This document shows positions 7,798 through 17,411 of a stretch of DNA of 64,000 nt, one piece after another. How positions within the stretch are numbered: position 1 is the stretch's first letter; each line of letters begins with the position of its first letter. Under the pieces are notes generated by a model. The model worked only from the letters and a program-made list of their open reading frames with translations, made no database searches and was not told the DNA's origin. A program made the translations under genes and the position numbers. Origin of the DNA: Larkinella sp. C7 (GTDB lineage Bacteria; Bacteroidota; Bacteroidia; Cytophagales; Spirosomataceae); NCBI RefSeq assembly GCF_006149005.1, contig NZ_VBSL01000005.1, positions 248,338 through 312,337 on the forward strand. The letters run 5' to 3'.

Positions 7798-8955
7798 TTA
7801 GTTAGAGATTCTTTGAACAGCTTCCCAGATTCGCTCTTTGGGCATACACAGCGACACCCGGATGTACCGGTTTCCTTTTGGGCCGAAGATGAAACCGGGG
7901 GCAATGAAAACGTGCTTGTTGTAGAGCAGGTCATCCACCAGCGCTTCGGCCGATTCAATCGAATCCGGCAGTTTGGCCCACAGAAACATGCCCTCCTGAT
8001 CGTTGGTGTAGGTGCAATGCAGGGCATCCAGAAAAGCCGTAGCGGCTTCCAGACGGCCTTCGTACACCGCATTTCGTTCCGCGTGCCAGGCATCCGAATT
8101 GGTCAGGGCTTCGGCGGCTGCGTCCATAACCGGTTTGAACATCCCCGAATCGACGTTGCTTTTGATCGACAAAACCGCATCGATGTACGGTTTTGAAGAC
8201 GCCATCCAGCCAACCCGCCAGCCCGCCATGTTGTGCGACTTGCTCATCGAGTTCATTTCAATGACAACCTCTTTAGCACCATCGATGGAAAGCAGGCTGA
8301 TGGGCGGTTTTTTATTCAGAACCAGGCTATACGGATTGTCGTGGCAAAGCAACAAACTGTAGTCGTAGGCAAACCGGACGGCCTGCTCGAAGAGTTTTTG
8401 CGTCGCCGGAGCGCCCGTGGGCATGTGCGGGTAATTGAGCCAGAGAATCTTGGCATTGTCAGACACCAGTTCTTCCATCGCTTCCCAATCCGGTTGCCAG
8501 CCCTGATTTTCCAAAAGCGGATAATTCCGTACGTGGGCACCCACCATTTTGCTCACGGCGTTGTATGCCGGATAGCCCAGTTCCGGCACCAGCACTTCAT
8601 CGCCTTCGTTCAGGAAGGTTAACGAAATGTGCGTAATGCCCTCTTTTGAACCCAGAAGCGGCAGGATTTCCGTTTCGGGATCGAGCGAAACCTGGTACGT
8701 ATGGGCGTAATAACCGGCAATGGCGTTCCGAAAACCGGGTGTCCCCTTGTAAGACTGATACCCGTGGGCATTCGGTTGCTGTGCCGAGTGGGTTAAGGCC
8801 TGAATTGTATTGTCGGACGGCATCATATCGGGATTACCGATGCCGATGTTGATCACATCGTGCCCGGCAGCCAGCAGTTTACGAACTTCGGCCAATTTGA
8901 CTGAGAAGTAATATTCCTGCGTTTGTCCGGCACGGTGAGCTAATGGAATAATCAT
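7798..8955 (-). CDS. Class I/II pyridoxal-phosphate aminotransferase
   Basis: A 385-residue fold-type I aminotransferase. The Schiff-base lysine lies in MNSMSKSHNMAGWRVGW (about residue 235), with the PLP-phosphate contact GSKEGITH (about 103) and an aspartate/tyrosine pair around CHDNPYS. I start at MIIPLAHRAGQTQEYYF because the nine upstream residues are non-conserved in style and a promoter lies close by. It resembles the LL-diaminopimelate/aspartate aminotransferase group; placement before tyrA suggests use on aromatic or prephenate-derived keto acids, which is inference. Confidence 0.88.
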   Translation of the reverse strand: MIIPLAHRAGQTQEYYFSVKLAEVRKLLAAGHDVINIGIGNPDMMPSDNTIQALTHSAQQPNAHGYQSYKGTPGFRNAIAGYYAHTYQVSLDPETEILPLLGSKEGITHISLTFLNEGDEVLVPELGYPAYNAVSKMVGAHVRNYPLLENQGWQPDWEAMEELVSDNAKILWLNYPHMPTGAPATQKLFEQAVRFAYDYSLLLCHDNPYSLVLNKKPPISLLSIDGAKEVVIEMNSMSKSHNMAGWRVGWMASSKPYIDAVLSIKSNVDSGMFKPVMDAAAEALTNSDAWHAERNAVYEGRLEAATAFLDALHCTYTNDQEGMFLWAKLPDSIESAEALVDDLLYNKHVFIAPGFIFGPKGNRYIRVSLCMPKERIWEAVQRISN

Positions 8956-9007
8956 TGGATGAATGGGTCGCTGAAGCGACAAATTACACGGATAAAATAA
9001 CGAACCG

Positions 9008-9015
9008 CAAAAGTA
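9008..9015 (-). promoter_or_regulatory. Bacteroidota -7 promoter box upstream of aminotransferase-tyrA
   Basis: The minus strand reads TACTTTTG, an exact TAnnTTTG match, about 50 nt before the aminotransferase start. A TCTG sequence about 20 nt further upstream is a one-mismatch -33 box (TTTG). Confidence 0.65.
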
Positions 9016-9044
9016 CGGTATTTCCGTGTAAAGAGCAGAACCGT

Positions 9045-9167
9045 TCTGATCGGACCGCCGACGCGGCCGGGATGGAGCTGATTTTTTTGATTAAACTGAT
9101 ATACTCCTTTCGTCAGGTCAATCACAAGAATCCGTTTAATCCCGGCCGCGTCGGCGGTCCGATCAGA
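9045..9167. repeat. Perfect 29-bp GC-rich inverted repeat with 65-nt loop (H4)
   Basis: 9045-9073 and 9139-9167 are exact reverse complements (core CGGACCGCCGACGCGGCCGG). The right arm ends on the base before the stop codon of the permease gene at 9168. The loop is AT-rich. The composition contrasts with the other hairpins here and it shows no 7- or 10-nt period, so I treat it as a different element, possibly a dispersed repeat or a strong terminator for the four-permease operon. Confidence 0.95.
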
Positions 9168-11831
9168 CTACTCACTTCGCAAACTTTTTACCGGGTTCAT
9201 CAAGGCCGCCCGAATGCTTTGGAAACTGATCGTCAACAGGGCGATGAAAACCGCCAGGAGTCCGGCCAGGGCAAAGATCCACCACTCGATGTCCACTTTG
9301 TAGGCGAAATCTTTCAGCCACTCGTTCATGGCCCACCATGCCACGGGTGCGGCCAGAATCAGGGCGATGAACACCAGTTTAAGGAAGTCTTTCGACAGAA
9401 GGGCGACAATACCCGCCACCGAAGCCCCCAGCACTTTCCGGATGCTGATTTCTTTGGTACGCTGCTCGGCCGTAAAGGTGGCCAGCCCAAACAACCCCAT
9501 GCAGGAAATCAGAATGGCGATGGCCGTGGCGGTGTTGACCAGGCGGCTGGTTTTCTGCTCTTTTTCGTACAGCCGCGCAATCCGGTCGTCCAGGAATTCG
9601 TATTCAAATTTTTTATCGGGATGAATGGCGTTCCACTGTTCTTCGATGCTGGCCAGCGTAGCTTTCACATCGTTCATGTTTTTGCCATTGCTGGTCAGTC
9701 TGACACCCAGATTTTGGGACTGCTGTGGCAGATACCCGATGAACGTCGCATCAATTTTGTCGTGAAACGACTGCTCATGAAAATCGGCCACGACCCCAAC
9801 GATCGGGATTTTTTTACCATTGAAATCCAGAAACTGGTTCTGAGCATCCGCCGGTTTTTTAAAACCCAGCCGTTTGGCAAACGTGGCATTGATGACCAGT
9901 TCCCGGAGCGAATCGCTTTTCAGGTAGTTTCGCCCGGCCAACAGACGAATACCGTATAAAGGAATGAAATTCTCGTCCCCCACTTTGGCCGAAACATCCA
10001 TCTCGATTTCCTGCTTGCCAGTGTATTTCATTTTGGTCATCATGTAACTCATACCCATCGGCGGAAACCACTGCATCGACACCCGCTCCACCCCCGACAA
10101 GGGCCGGATTCGCTGCGCCAGCACATCGGATTTGCCCGCCCGGCCCGCATCGATGGAAATGATGGCGTCGGTCAAAAAGCCCAGTTCCTTGTTGCGGATG
10201 TAACTGAGTTGCCGTTCTACGATCAGGGTAGCGATGATGAATACCAGCGAAACCGTAAACTGAAAAACGATCAGTCCTTTGCGGAAATACCCTTTCTGCC
10301 CCCCTTTCAGCGCTGTCTGGCCTTTGAGCGTCAGGGCCGGCCGGTACGACGACAGCACCAGCGAAGGATAGAAACCGGCCAGCAGCGAGGTCGTTACGGT
10401 GACGAACAACAAAAAAAGCAGGGTTTCCAGACTGAACAATTCAAACGCCAGCCCTTTGGGGGTGAGGGATTGAAAAGCGGAGAGAATGGGACCAACCAGC
10501 ACCAGCGCAATACTGACCGCCGTGAGTGTCAGCAGGGTGGTTTCGCTCAAAAACTGAAAAATCAGGCTTTTCCGGCTGCTCCCCAACACCTTCCGGACAC
10601 CAATTTCTTTCGCCCGCTGCACCGATTGGGCCGTCGACAGATTGACGAAGTTGATGGCGGCAATCAGCAGGATAAAAACCGCAACGCCCATCATGCCGTA
10701 GAGCGTTGGAAGGTGCGCTTTCCGGGAATAATTATCAACATAATCCGCATTAAAATGCAAGTCGGCCAGCGGTTGCAAACCGGGTATAAACTTAAATTCC
10801 TTCTGGAAATGCCGTTTGGAAAACTGTTGAAAAGACGCCGTGAGTTGCTCCGGGTCCGTTCCTTCCGGCAGTTTTACGAAAGCCTGGGACGACGACCAGA
10901 TGTCATTCCAGTCATCGAGATTGATGCTTTTACTCATCAGACTGCTGCGAATGGTGGCGAAGGAGATGAAATCCGTAAACGTAAAATCGGTCGGTTTATC
11001 CCATTCCTTTACAATCCCGGCGACGCTGACCCGAACCGAATCCCAGTAAATCACCTCTTTGCCCAGAATCTGTTCAAGCGGCAAATCGCCAAAGTATTTG
11101 CGGGCTTTTTGCTCCGACAACACGAGTTGAAACGGTTCGGTCAGGGCGGTTTTCGGATTACCCGCCAGCCACTGGTAGTTGAAAATAGTGAAGTATTGCG
11201 GTTCAACGACCACAATTTCCTGGTTATCGACGCCGTGTTTCCCCGGCTCAAACCGCTTCGGGTTTTCCGTGCCGTTGGGAATCAGCACCGCCGACGTAAT
11301 GTTGTGAAAAGCCGCTACGGTTTCCAGCCCGGTCACTTCCTTGCGAATCGCCAGCGGAACCGGATTGGGAACAAAACCCGCCGGATGGGTTTCGGCGTTG
11401 GGGCCAAATTTCTCGGTACCAATCAGGCGATAAATCCGTCCGCGGTCGGCGTGGAACGTATCGTAGCTGAGTTCATAGTTGGTAATCAGGTAAATCACCA
11501 GACAGGCAGTGACACCCAGGCTCAGCCCGAAAAGGTTGATCAGCGCACTGACCCGGTTTTTGATCAGATTGCGAAAGGAGGTTTTGAGGTAATTGCGAAT
11601 CATGACAGGATGCAGAAAAGAAGGTGACGGATACGCAGAGTTCTGACGTTTCAGCGCAAAAGGCTTAATAAATTTCAATACATTAGCCACATACCGGCGG
11701 TTGGCTTTTCGGACGCCCACCTCCGCCAGGTCCCGCCCGTAGCGTTCGTACAAATCGCCCTGCACCTCCTCCAGCAAGTGGGGAGCGCAGAAGAATTGCA
11801 ACAATTTATCAGCGTATTTAGGCGGTTTCAT
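9168..11831 (-). CDS. MacB-like ABC permease with N-terminal prefix domain (paralog 1)
   Basis: An 887-residue inner-membrane protein. Residues 1-70 form a prefix domain (YADKLLQFFCAPHLLEEVQG... followed by YERYG), then a transmembrane helix near 90, a periplasmic core (about 110-350), a three-helix FtsX bundle (about 370-490), a second helix/periplasmic core (about 510-740) and a final FtsX bundle (about 750-870). It ends AALMNPVKSLRSE, shared with the next three genes. In this family two permease halves are fused. No ATPase is encoded nearby, so the energising subunit must come from elsewhere or be absent. Last gene of the PadR-headed series. Confidence 0.92.
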   Translation of the reverse strand: MKPPKYADKLLQFFCAPHLLEEVQGDLYERYGRDLAEVGVRKANRRYVANVLKFIKPFALKRQNSAYPSPSFLHPVMIRNYLKTSFRNLIKNRVSALINLFGLSLGVTACLVIYLITNYELSYDTFHADRGRIYRLIGTEKFGPNAETHPAGFVPNPVPLAIRKEVTGLETVAAFHNITSAVLIPNGTENPKRFEPGKHGVDNQEIVVVEPQYFTIFNYQWLAGNPKTALTEPFQLVLSEQKARKYFGDLPLEQILGKEVIYWDSVRVSVAGIVKEWDKPTDFTFTDFISFATIRSSLMSKSINLDDWNDIWSSSQAFVKLPEGTDPEQLTASFQQFSKRHFQKEFKFIPGLQPLADLHFNADYVDNYSRKAHLPTLYGMMGVAVFILLIAAINFVNLSTAQSVQRAKEIGVRKVLGSSRKSLIFQFLSETTLLTLTAVSIALVLVGPILSAFQSLTPKGLAFELFSLETLLFLLFVTVTTSLLAGFYPSLVLSSYRPALTLKGQTALKGGQKGYFRKGLIVFQFTVSLVFIIATLIVERQLSYIRNKELGFLTDAIISIDAGRAGKSDVLAQRIRPLSGVERVSMQWFPPMGMSYMMTKMKYTGKQEIEMDVSAKVGDENFIPLYGIRLLAGRNYLKSDSLRELVINATFAKRLGFKKPADAQNQFLDFNGKKIPIVGVVADFHEQSFHDKIDATFIGYLPQQSQNLGVRLTSNGKNMNDVKATLASIEEQWNAIHPDKKFEYEFLDDRIARLYEKEQKTSRLVNTATAIAILISCMGLFGLATFTAEQRTKEISIRKVLGASVAGIVALLSKDFLKLVFIALILAAPVAWWAMNEWLKDFAYKVDIEWWIFALAGLLAVFIALLTISFQSIRAALMNPVKSLRSE

Positions 11832-11839
11832 CTCATTTC

Positions 11840-11928
11840 AATATCGAACAATGAATGTTGAATAACGAACAGCGAAGAAATCGGACCGTACTTCAATATT
11901 CGTTATTCAACATTCGATATTCCGTATT
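11840..11928. repeat. Intergenic heptamer-repeat hairpin (H5)
   Basis: The left arm reads AATATCG, AACAATG, AATGTTG, AATAACG, AACAGCG; the reverse complement of the right arm reads AATACGG, AATATCG, AATGTTG, AATAACG, AATATTG. A 17-bp core (11853-11869 with 11899-11915) is perfect. It fills the gap between two permease genes, stopping 5 nt from the upstream stop codon. Confidence 0.92.
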
Positions 11929-11933
11929 ACTTT

Positions 11934-14543
11934 TCATTCCGAACGCAGCGACTTCACCGGATTCATCAACGCGGCTTTGATGCTCTGGAAACTGATGGTG
12001 AGCAGCGCAACGCCGACCGCCAGCAAGCCCGCCAACGCAAAAACCCACCATTCGATCTCAACTTTGTAGGCATAATCCTGCAACCACCGGTTCATAGCAT
12101 ACCAGGCCACGGGCGAGGAAAGGACGATGGCAACGCCCACGAGTTTGAGAAAATCCTGCGAAAGAAGACTGACAATGCTGGTCACCGAAGCACCCAATAC
12201 CTTGCGGACGCCAATTTCTTTCGTGCGCTGTTCGGCCATGAAAGCCGCCAGACCAAACAAGCCCAAACAGGAGATAAAAACTGCCAGAAACGCGAAGTAG
12301 TTGGCCAGCGTGCCGACCACGGTTTCGCTGCGGTACAATCGCTGAAAGGCCTCATCAGCAAACTGGTAGGTGAATGGAAACGTCGGATTCAGTTGATGCC
12401 ACATCGTTTCCAGACTCGCCAGGGCCTGCTTCGTTTGGCCCGGCTGGGTGCGAATGATGATGTTTTTTCCCTCGGCGGCCGGACTTAATTTGGCAATGAA
12501 CGGTTCGATGGCCACATGCAGGGAATTCTGGTGAAAGTCGTCCACCACCCCAATGATCAAACCCGGTTTGCCCCACAAGGTCAGCGGTTTTCCAATCGGG
12601 TCCCGGTAGCCAATCCGGCGGGCTGCGGTTTTGTTGATCAGATAACTGACCGAGTCGGTGGCAAAATCCCTGGAAAAATCACGCCCGGCAACCTTGACTT
12701 TCAGGGTCTTCGTGAAATCATAATCGACTTGTGAAAACTGAAACTGAATGCTGGTCGCGGGGTCTTTACCCGGCCATTGAACATTGCCCGTCGTACCGAA
12801 ACTAGTGGTTGGCGTTCCGTTCATGAACGTTACGGTCTGGATGCCGGGCATCCGGAGCAGTTCCTGTTTGAACGTTTCGTATTTGGCGGCCAAATCTCCC
12901 TCAGCCTGGAGATAAATCATTCCCTCCCGGTCGAAGCCCAGGTTTTTGGTCTGGATAAAATCGATTTGCCGGTAGACAATGATGGTTCCGATGATCAGCA
13001 GCATCGACAGGGCGAACTGAAAAACCACCAGGCTCTGCCGGAAAAGCCGCGCCCCGGAACCAAACCGGATGCTTCCTTTCAAGATCCGAACCGGATTCAA
13101 TGAAGATAAGAAAAGGGCGGGATAACTGCCCGCGATCAGAGCCGTAGCCAGTGTCATGACCAGCAACGTTACCCAAAACGACGCGTTTGCAAACTGGAAC
13201 GAAATGTGCTTTTCGGTCAGTGTGTTGAAGACCGGCAGCAGCATCCAGACCACGCCCACGGCCAGAACCAGCGCCAGCGACGTCAGCACCAGCGCTTCGC
13301 CAATGAACTGCCCGATCAGCCAGCCCCGACCGGCGCCAACAACCTTCCGAACGCCCACCTCCCGCGCCCGCTTCACCGACCGGGCTGTAGCCAGATTCAT
13401 GAAATTGATGCAGGCAATCAGCAGAATAAAAACCGCCACGATGCCAAACAACCGGACGTATTCGATGCGTCCGCCATCCTGATAGCCGTTTTTGAAATTG
13501 GAATAGAGATACGCTTCCGGGTACGGTTGCAGAAAAAGCTGGATATCCAACCCCTTCGTGGCCATTTTCGGATTGTATTTTTTCAGAAACGCCTTCATCT
13601 TTGCTTCCAGCCGGCCGGGATCAGCCGGTACACCGTTGCGGTCGGTCCGGAGTTGGATGCGGGTCTGAAGCGCGTTGGTACCCCATTCTTTGAGCCATTC
13701 ATTGTGCCGCATAAAATCGGCCCAGCTCAGCACATAGTCGTAGGTTTCCGAGCTATTTTCCGGCATTTCATAAACCGCACTGACCTGATAATCATCTTTG
13801 TTACCGAGTCGAATGCTCTTTCCCATAGCCGCCTGCGGGCTACCAAAATAATTCTCCGCGAGTTGCCGCGAAATGGCAATATTCGTCGGCCCGTTCAAGG
13901 CGGTTTCGGCGGTTCCGGCTAACAAGGGAAGACTGTGCATCTTAAACCAGTCAGGTCCGGCAGCCCGGCCTTTTTCCTTGTTCAGTTTTTCACCCACCGA
14001 AAACGTCAGTTCCTGCTCCCAGGAAAGGCCGGACGCATAGACAATTTCCGGGAATTCTTTTTTCAGTTCATCGGCCAGCAAAGCGGGTGTTCCCGGGCTT
14101 GCGTCCACTTTGCCGTCGTAGAACTGGCGTTCCATGACGTTGTAAAGCTGCGGGCCATTGGCGTGATAGGCATCGACGCTAAATTCGTCCTGAATCCAGA
14201 GCAGAATGAGCAGGCTGCACGCCATGCCGAGCGCGAGGCCCAGGATGTTGATGGCCGAAAAGGATTTGTTGTGGGCGATGTTCCGCCAGGCGATTTTCAG
14301 ATAATTGCGAATCATAACAGGATTCAGGAAAGAGATGGATGGATGTTCATTAGCTTGTCGTTTGAAGAAAAAGGGCTTTAGAAAACTCAACACTTCCCGG
14401 ACATATTGCCGCCGGGCGTAGGGGAGTCCAAATAGCTTCGCATTGCGCAAAAACCGCTCGTACAAATCGCCCTGAATCTCCTCAAAAAGATGGGGAGCGC
14501 AGAAGAATTGCAACAGTTTATCAGCGTATTTAGGCGGTTTCAT
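11934..14543 (-). CDS. MacB-like ABC permease with N-terminal prefix domain (paralog 2)
   Basis: An 869-residue paralog of the neighbouring permeases with the same order: prefix domain (MKPPKYADKLLQFFCAPHLF), helix, periplasmic core, FtsX bundle with AREVGVRKVVGAGRGWLIGQ, second core and second FtsX bundle with TKEIGVRKVLGASVTSIVSL. I start at MKPPKYADKLL; the reading from 14603 only adds 20 residues that translate the hairpin upstream. The prefix is nearly identical to that of paralog 1. Membrane export or signal-relay role unknown. Confidence 0.92.
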   Translation of the reverse strand: MKPPKYADKLLQFFCAPHLFEEIQGDLYERFLRNAKLFGLPYARRQYVREVLSFLKPFFFKRQANEHPSISFLNPVMIRNYLKIAWRNIAHNKSFSAINILGLALGMACSLLILLWIQDEFSVDAYHANGPQLYNVMERQFYDGKVDASPGTPALLADELKKEFPEIVYASGLSWEQELTFSVGEKLNKEKGRAAGPDWFKMHSLPLLAGTAETALNGPTNIAISRQLAENYFGSPQAAMGKSIRLGNKDDYQVSAVYEMPENSSETYDYVLSWADFMRHNEWLKEWGTNALQTRIQLRTDRNGVPADPGRLEAKMKAFLKKYNPKMATKGLDIQLFLQPYPEAYLYSNFKNGYQDGGRIEYVRLFGIVAVFILLIACINFMNLATARSVKRAREVGVRKVVGAGRGWLIGQFIGEALVLTSLALVLAVGVVWMLLPVFNTLTEKHISFQFANASFWVTLLVMTLATALIAGSYPALFLSSLNPVRILKGSIRFGSGARLFRQSLVVFQFALSMLLIIGTIIVYRQIDFIQTKNLGFDREGMIYLQAEGDLAAKYETFKQELLRMPGIQTVTFMNGTPTTSFGTTGNVQWPGKDPATSIQFQFSQVDYDFTKTLKVKVAGRDFSRDFATDSVSYLINKTAARRIGYRDPIGKPLTLWGKPGLIIGVVDDFHQNSLHVAIEPFIAKLSPAAEGKNIIIRTQPGQTKQALASLETMWHQLNPTFPFTYQFADEAFQRLYRSETVVGTLANYFAFLAVFISCLGLFGLAAFMAEQRTKEIGVRKVLGASVTSIVSLLSQDFLKLVGVAIVLSSPVAWYAMNRWLQDYAYKVEIEWWVFALAGLLAVGVALLTISFQSIKAALMNPVKSLRSE

Positions 14544-14550
14544 ATCGTTT

Positions 14551-14626
14551 GAATATCGAATACTGAATGTTGAATATCGAATATGGAAGAAACCGAACCG
14601 CACTTCGTTATTCGATATTCAGTATT
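14551..14626. repeat. Intergenic heptamer-repeat hairpin (H6)
   Basis: Left-arm units AATATCG, AATACTG, AATGTTG, AATATCG, AATATGG pair imperfectly with a shorter right arm (reverse complement AATACTG, AATATCG, AATAACG). It fills the 88-nt gap between permease paralogs 2 and 3 and lies 5 nt from the upstream stop codon. Confidence 0.9.
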
Positions 14627-14631
14627 ACTTT

Positions 14632-17265
14632 TCACTCCGAACGCAGTGACTTCACCGGATTCATCAACGCGGCTTTGATGCTTTGGAAACTAACCGTCAG
14701 CAGGGCGATGGCCAGTGCCAGCAAACCCGCCGTGGCAAACATCCACCAGTGGATATCAATGCGATACGCAAACCCTTCGAGCCATTGAGCCATCACATAC
14801 CACGCCACCGGAACCGCCACAACGATGGCGATCAATACCAGCTTCACGAAATCTTTGGCCAATAACCCGATGATGCCCGGCACGGTAGCTCCCAGCACTT
14901 TCCGAACGCCAATCTCGCGGGTGCGGACCTGCGCCGTGTAGGCGACCAAACCGAACAGCCCCAGACAGGAAATCACGATGGCAATGGTGGCAAACACGTT
15001 GAAGAGTGTTCCGGTGCGTTGCTCGGTTCGGTAGAGGTCATCGAAGGTTTCATCCAAAAAAGCGTAGTTGAAGGGAAAATCGGCATTGTATTGCTTCCAC
15101 AAACGCTCGGTCGCGGCCAGGGCTCCGGCGGCTTCTTTACCCGTCGTTTTGACGTAAATTCGATCTTCATTTTTTGGGTTGTAATAAAAAATCGCCGGTT
15201 CGATTTTCTGTTTGAGGGACGCAAAATGAAAATCTTTCACCACGCCAATAATCGTTCCTTCCCGATTCCAGAGTTTAAACCGCTTGCCGATGGGTTCTTT
15301 CAGACGGGCGACTTTGACGGCGGTTTCGTTCAAAATAAAATGCGTTGAATCGGAAACCGCACCCGTAAAATTTTCGCCCTGTTCCAGTTTTATTTTGAAA
15401 AATGGAATAAAATCCTTGTCGATGGCCATTGGACTCACCATCATGGTCTCCCCGACTTTCTTCCCATCCCAATCGCTGCTCCCGGTTTGCTGATTCAGCG
15501 ATACAATATGGGCGTCGGAACGGGTAACGTCCGTCACCCCCGGCTGGCTCAGTAAGCGGGCTTTAACGACCTCATAGTGAGAAGACATGCTGCGCATATG
15601 CAGGGAAAACGTGTGGCTTTTATCATAGCCTAACTCTTTCGAGCGAATATACTCCAACTGATTGCCAATGATCAAGGTCCCGGAAATCAGCATGACAGTG
15701 AACGCGAACTGAACGACGACCAGTATTTTTCGAAAAACCGCATCGCTCAACCGCGCCGAGACTTTCCCTTTTAAGGCTTTCAGGGGTTCGAACGAAGAGA
15801 GCAACAGGGCCGGATAGATGCTCGACACCAGCAGGGTGGCCGTAATGGTCAACCCGATCACCAGCCACATCCGAAGGTCCGTTAAATCGATGACGAGCTG
15901 TTTTCCCGAAAGCTCGTTGTAGAACGGCATCAATAAGCTCATCAACCCAATTGCCAGCAGCGCCGAAAGCGCGAAAAGCAGGGCGGTTTCAATGATAAAC
16001 TGCAAAAACAACTGCCCTTTTGCCGCGCCCACGATTTTCCGCATACTCACTTCTTTGGACCGCAGCATGGAACGGGCGGTGGAGAGATTGACATAGTTGA
16101 TGCAGGCAATGACCAGAATCAGCAGCGCAATGATGGTAAACATGCGAACAGTTTCGATACCGCCGTCGCTGCCGTCCGACTTGTACAAATGCATGTCGGG
16201 CAGGGCTTGCAGCAGATACGTCAGATCAGTATCATCCGCTTTGTTCCGCAGGTGAATGTTCCGCAGTTTGGTTGCCAAAGCCTCCGTCGAAACGCCCGGT
16301 TCGAGCAGTAAAAACGTGACATAATTGAACTCATGAAAATCGTTATCCTGGTTTCGGCCATCCTTCCGTTCCGCATAGATGGTTTTAAACCAGAGCGAAA
16401 TCGGTAACAGCAGATCGAGTTCTCCGTTAAAAGTGGTGTTTTTTGGAAAATTCCGGATCACACCCGTAACGGTGAAGCGTTTTTTCCCGTCGGCCGTAAT
16501 CACTTTTCCGATGGGTTCGGCATCGCCAAAATACCGCCGGGCGGTGGCTTCCGTCAGCACCACCGACTGGTCGTTCGGGAACGGATTCGCCGGATTTCCC
16601 TTGATAAGCCCAAAATCAAAAATTGAAAACAGGGTAGGATCGACAAAGGCCGACTGTTCGCTGGTGAAGGTTTTTCCCTTGTACCTGTAGAGGCTGTAAA
16701 TATTACTTTGGGTGATGCGAACGGCATCTTTTATTTCGGGCAATTCCCTTTTCCCCATCTCGGCGATCGGCGCAACCGTCGTCCGCCAGATTTGCTGACT
16801 GCTGCCAGTGCCAACACGATTTTCGAGCCGGTAAATCTGGTCGGCTTTGGCATGAAACCGGTCGAAGCTCAGTTCATCCTGCACCCACAGCAGAATCAGC
16901 ATCCCAACCGCCAGCCCGACCGTCAGACCGGTCATGTTGATGAAGGAATAAAACCGGTTTTTCAGCAAATTACGCCAGGCGGTTTTGAAATAGTTACGGA
17001 TCATAGCCGGTTGAAATAGATACACTTGTGAAGATTCTGCTGTGAATTGTTTCCGGATTACCCCCGACGTTCGGCCCGGTCGCCGACGCACAAACCCCAG
17101 TACTTCCCGGACATACTGCCGCCGGGCGTACGGTTCTCCGAACAGCCGGGCATTCCGCAAAAACCGCTCGTACAAATCGCCCTTCATCTCCTCCAGCAAA
17201 GGAGAAGCGCAGGCCATTTCCAGCAGTCGGGTAGCCCAGCGGGGCGGTTGGGGGGGTGTCGGCAT
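14632..17265 (-). CDS. MacB-like ABC permease with N-terminal prefix domain (paralog 3)
   Basis: An 877-residue paralog. The prefix domain is more divergent (PRWATRLLEMACASPLLEEM, then GDLYERFLRNARLFGEPYAR), followed by the same double MacB-core/FtsX layout. FtsX-bundle signatures are SKEVSMRKIVGAAKGQLFLQ (about residue 425) and TREIGVRKVLGATVPGIIGL (about 790). It ends AALMNPVKSLRSE like its neighbours. It is separated from both adjacent permeases by heptamer hairpins. No ATP-binding motifs are present. Confidence 0.92.
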   Translation of the reverse strand: MPTPPQPPRWATRLLEMACASPLLEEMKGDLYERFLRNARLFGEPYARRQYVREVLGFVRRRPGRTSGVIRKQFTAESSQVYLFQPAMIRNYFKTAWRNLLKNRFYSFINMTGLTVGLAVGMLILLWVQDELSFDRFHAKADQIYRLENRVGTGSSQQIWRTTVAPIAEMGKRELPEIKDAVRITQSNIYSLYRYKGKTFTSEQSAFVDPTLFSIFDFGLIKGNPANPFPNDQSVVLTEATARRYFGDAEPIGKVITADGKKRFTVTGVIRNFPKNTTFNGELDLLLPISLWFKTIYAERKDGRNQDNDFHEFNYVTFLLLEPGVSTEALATKLRNIHLRNKADDTDLTYLLQALPDMHLYKSDGSDGGIETVRMFTIIALLILVIACINYVNLSTARSMLRSKEVSMRKIVGAAKGQLFLQFIIETALLFALSALLAIGLMSLLMPFYNELSGKQLVIDLTDLRMWLVIGLTITATLLVSSIYPALLLSSFEPLKALKGKVSARLSDAVFRKILVVVQFAFTVMLISGTLIIGNQLEYIRSKELGYDKSHTFSLHMRSMSSHYEVVKARLLSQPGVTDVTRSDAHIVSLNQQTGSSDWDGKKVGETMMVSPMAIDKDFIPFFKIKLEQGENFTGAVSDSTHFILNETAVKVARLKEPIGKRFKLWNREGTIIGVVKDFHFASLKQKIEPAIFYYNPKNEDRIYVKTTGKEAAGALAATERLWKQYNADFPFNYAFLDETFDDLYRTEQRTGTLFNVFATIAIVISCLGLFGLVAYTAQVRTREIGVRKVLGATVPGIIGLLAKDFVKLVLIAIVVAVPVAWYVMAQWLEGFAYRIDIHWWMFATAGLLALAIALLTVSFQSIKAALMNPVKSLRSE

Positions 17266-17287
17266 GTCAGTGAAACTGATAAAGTTT

Positions 17288-17406
17288 AATATCGAATATT
17301 GAATAACGAATGCTGAACAACGAAAGGAAGGCAGTAACGAACGCTAATGGCAGTAGCACCACTTCGTTATTCGATATTCTTTATTCAATATTCGTTATTC
17401 AGTGTT
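17288..17406. repeat. Intergenic heptamer-repeat hairpin (H7), clearest register
   Basis: The left arm (17288-17324) is five successive 7-nt units plus AA: AATATCG, AATATTG, AATAACG, AATGCTG, AACAACG. The reverse complement of the right arm (17363-17406) is six: AACACTG, AATAACG, AATATTG, AATAAAG, AATATCG, AATAACG. No base is out of register. The arms pair imperfectly, and the right arm ends 5 nt from the stop of permease paralog 4. Confidence 0.93.
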
Positions 17407-17411
17407 AATCT

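Noticed and set aside
8955-9959. Long plus-strand frame of 334 codons
   Set aside because: Shadow of the FtsX permease on the other strand plus a hairpin; composition is not protein-like and the complementary frame has clear domains.
10209-11627. Plus-strand frame of 472 codons
   Set aside because: Antisense to permease paralog 1; low-complexity Gln/Arg/Phe content typical of a shadow frame.
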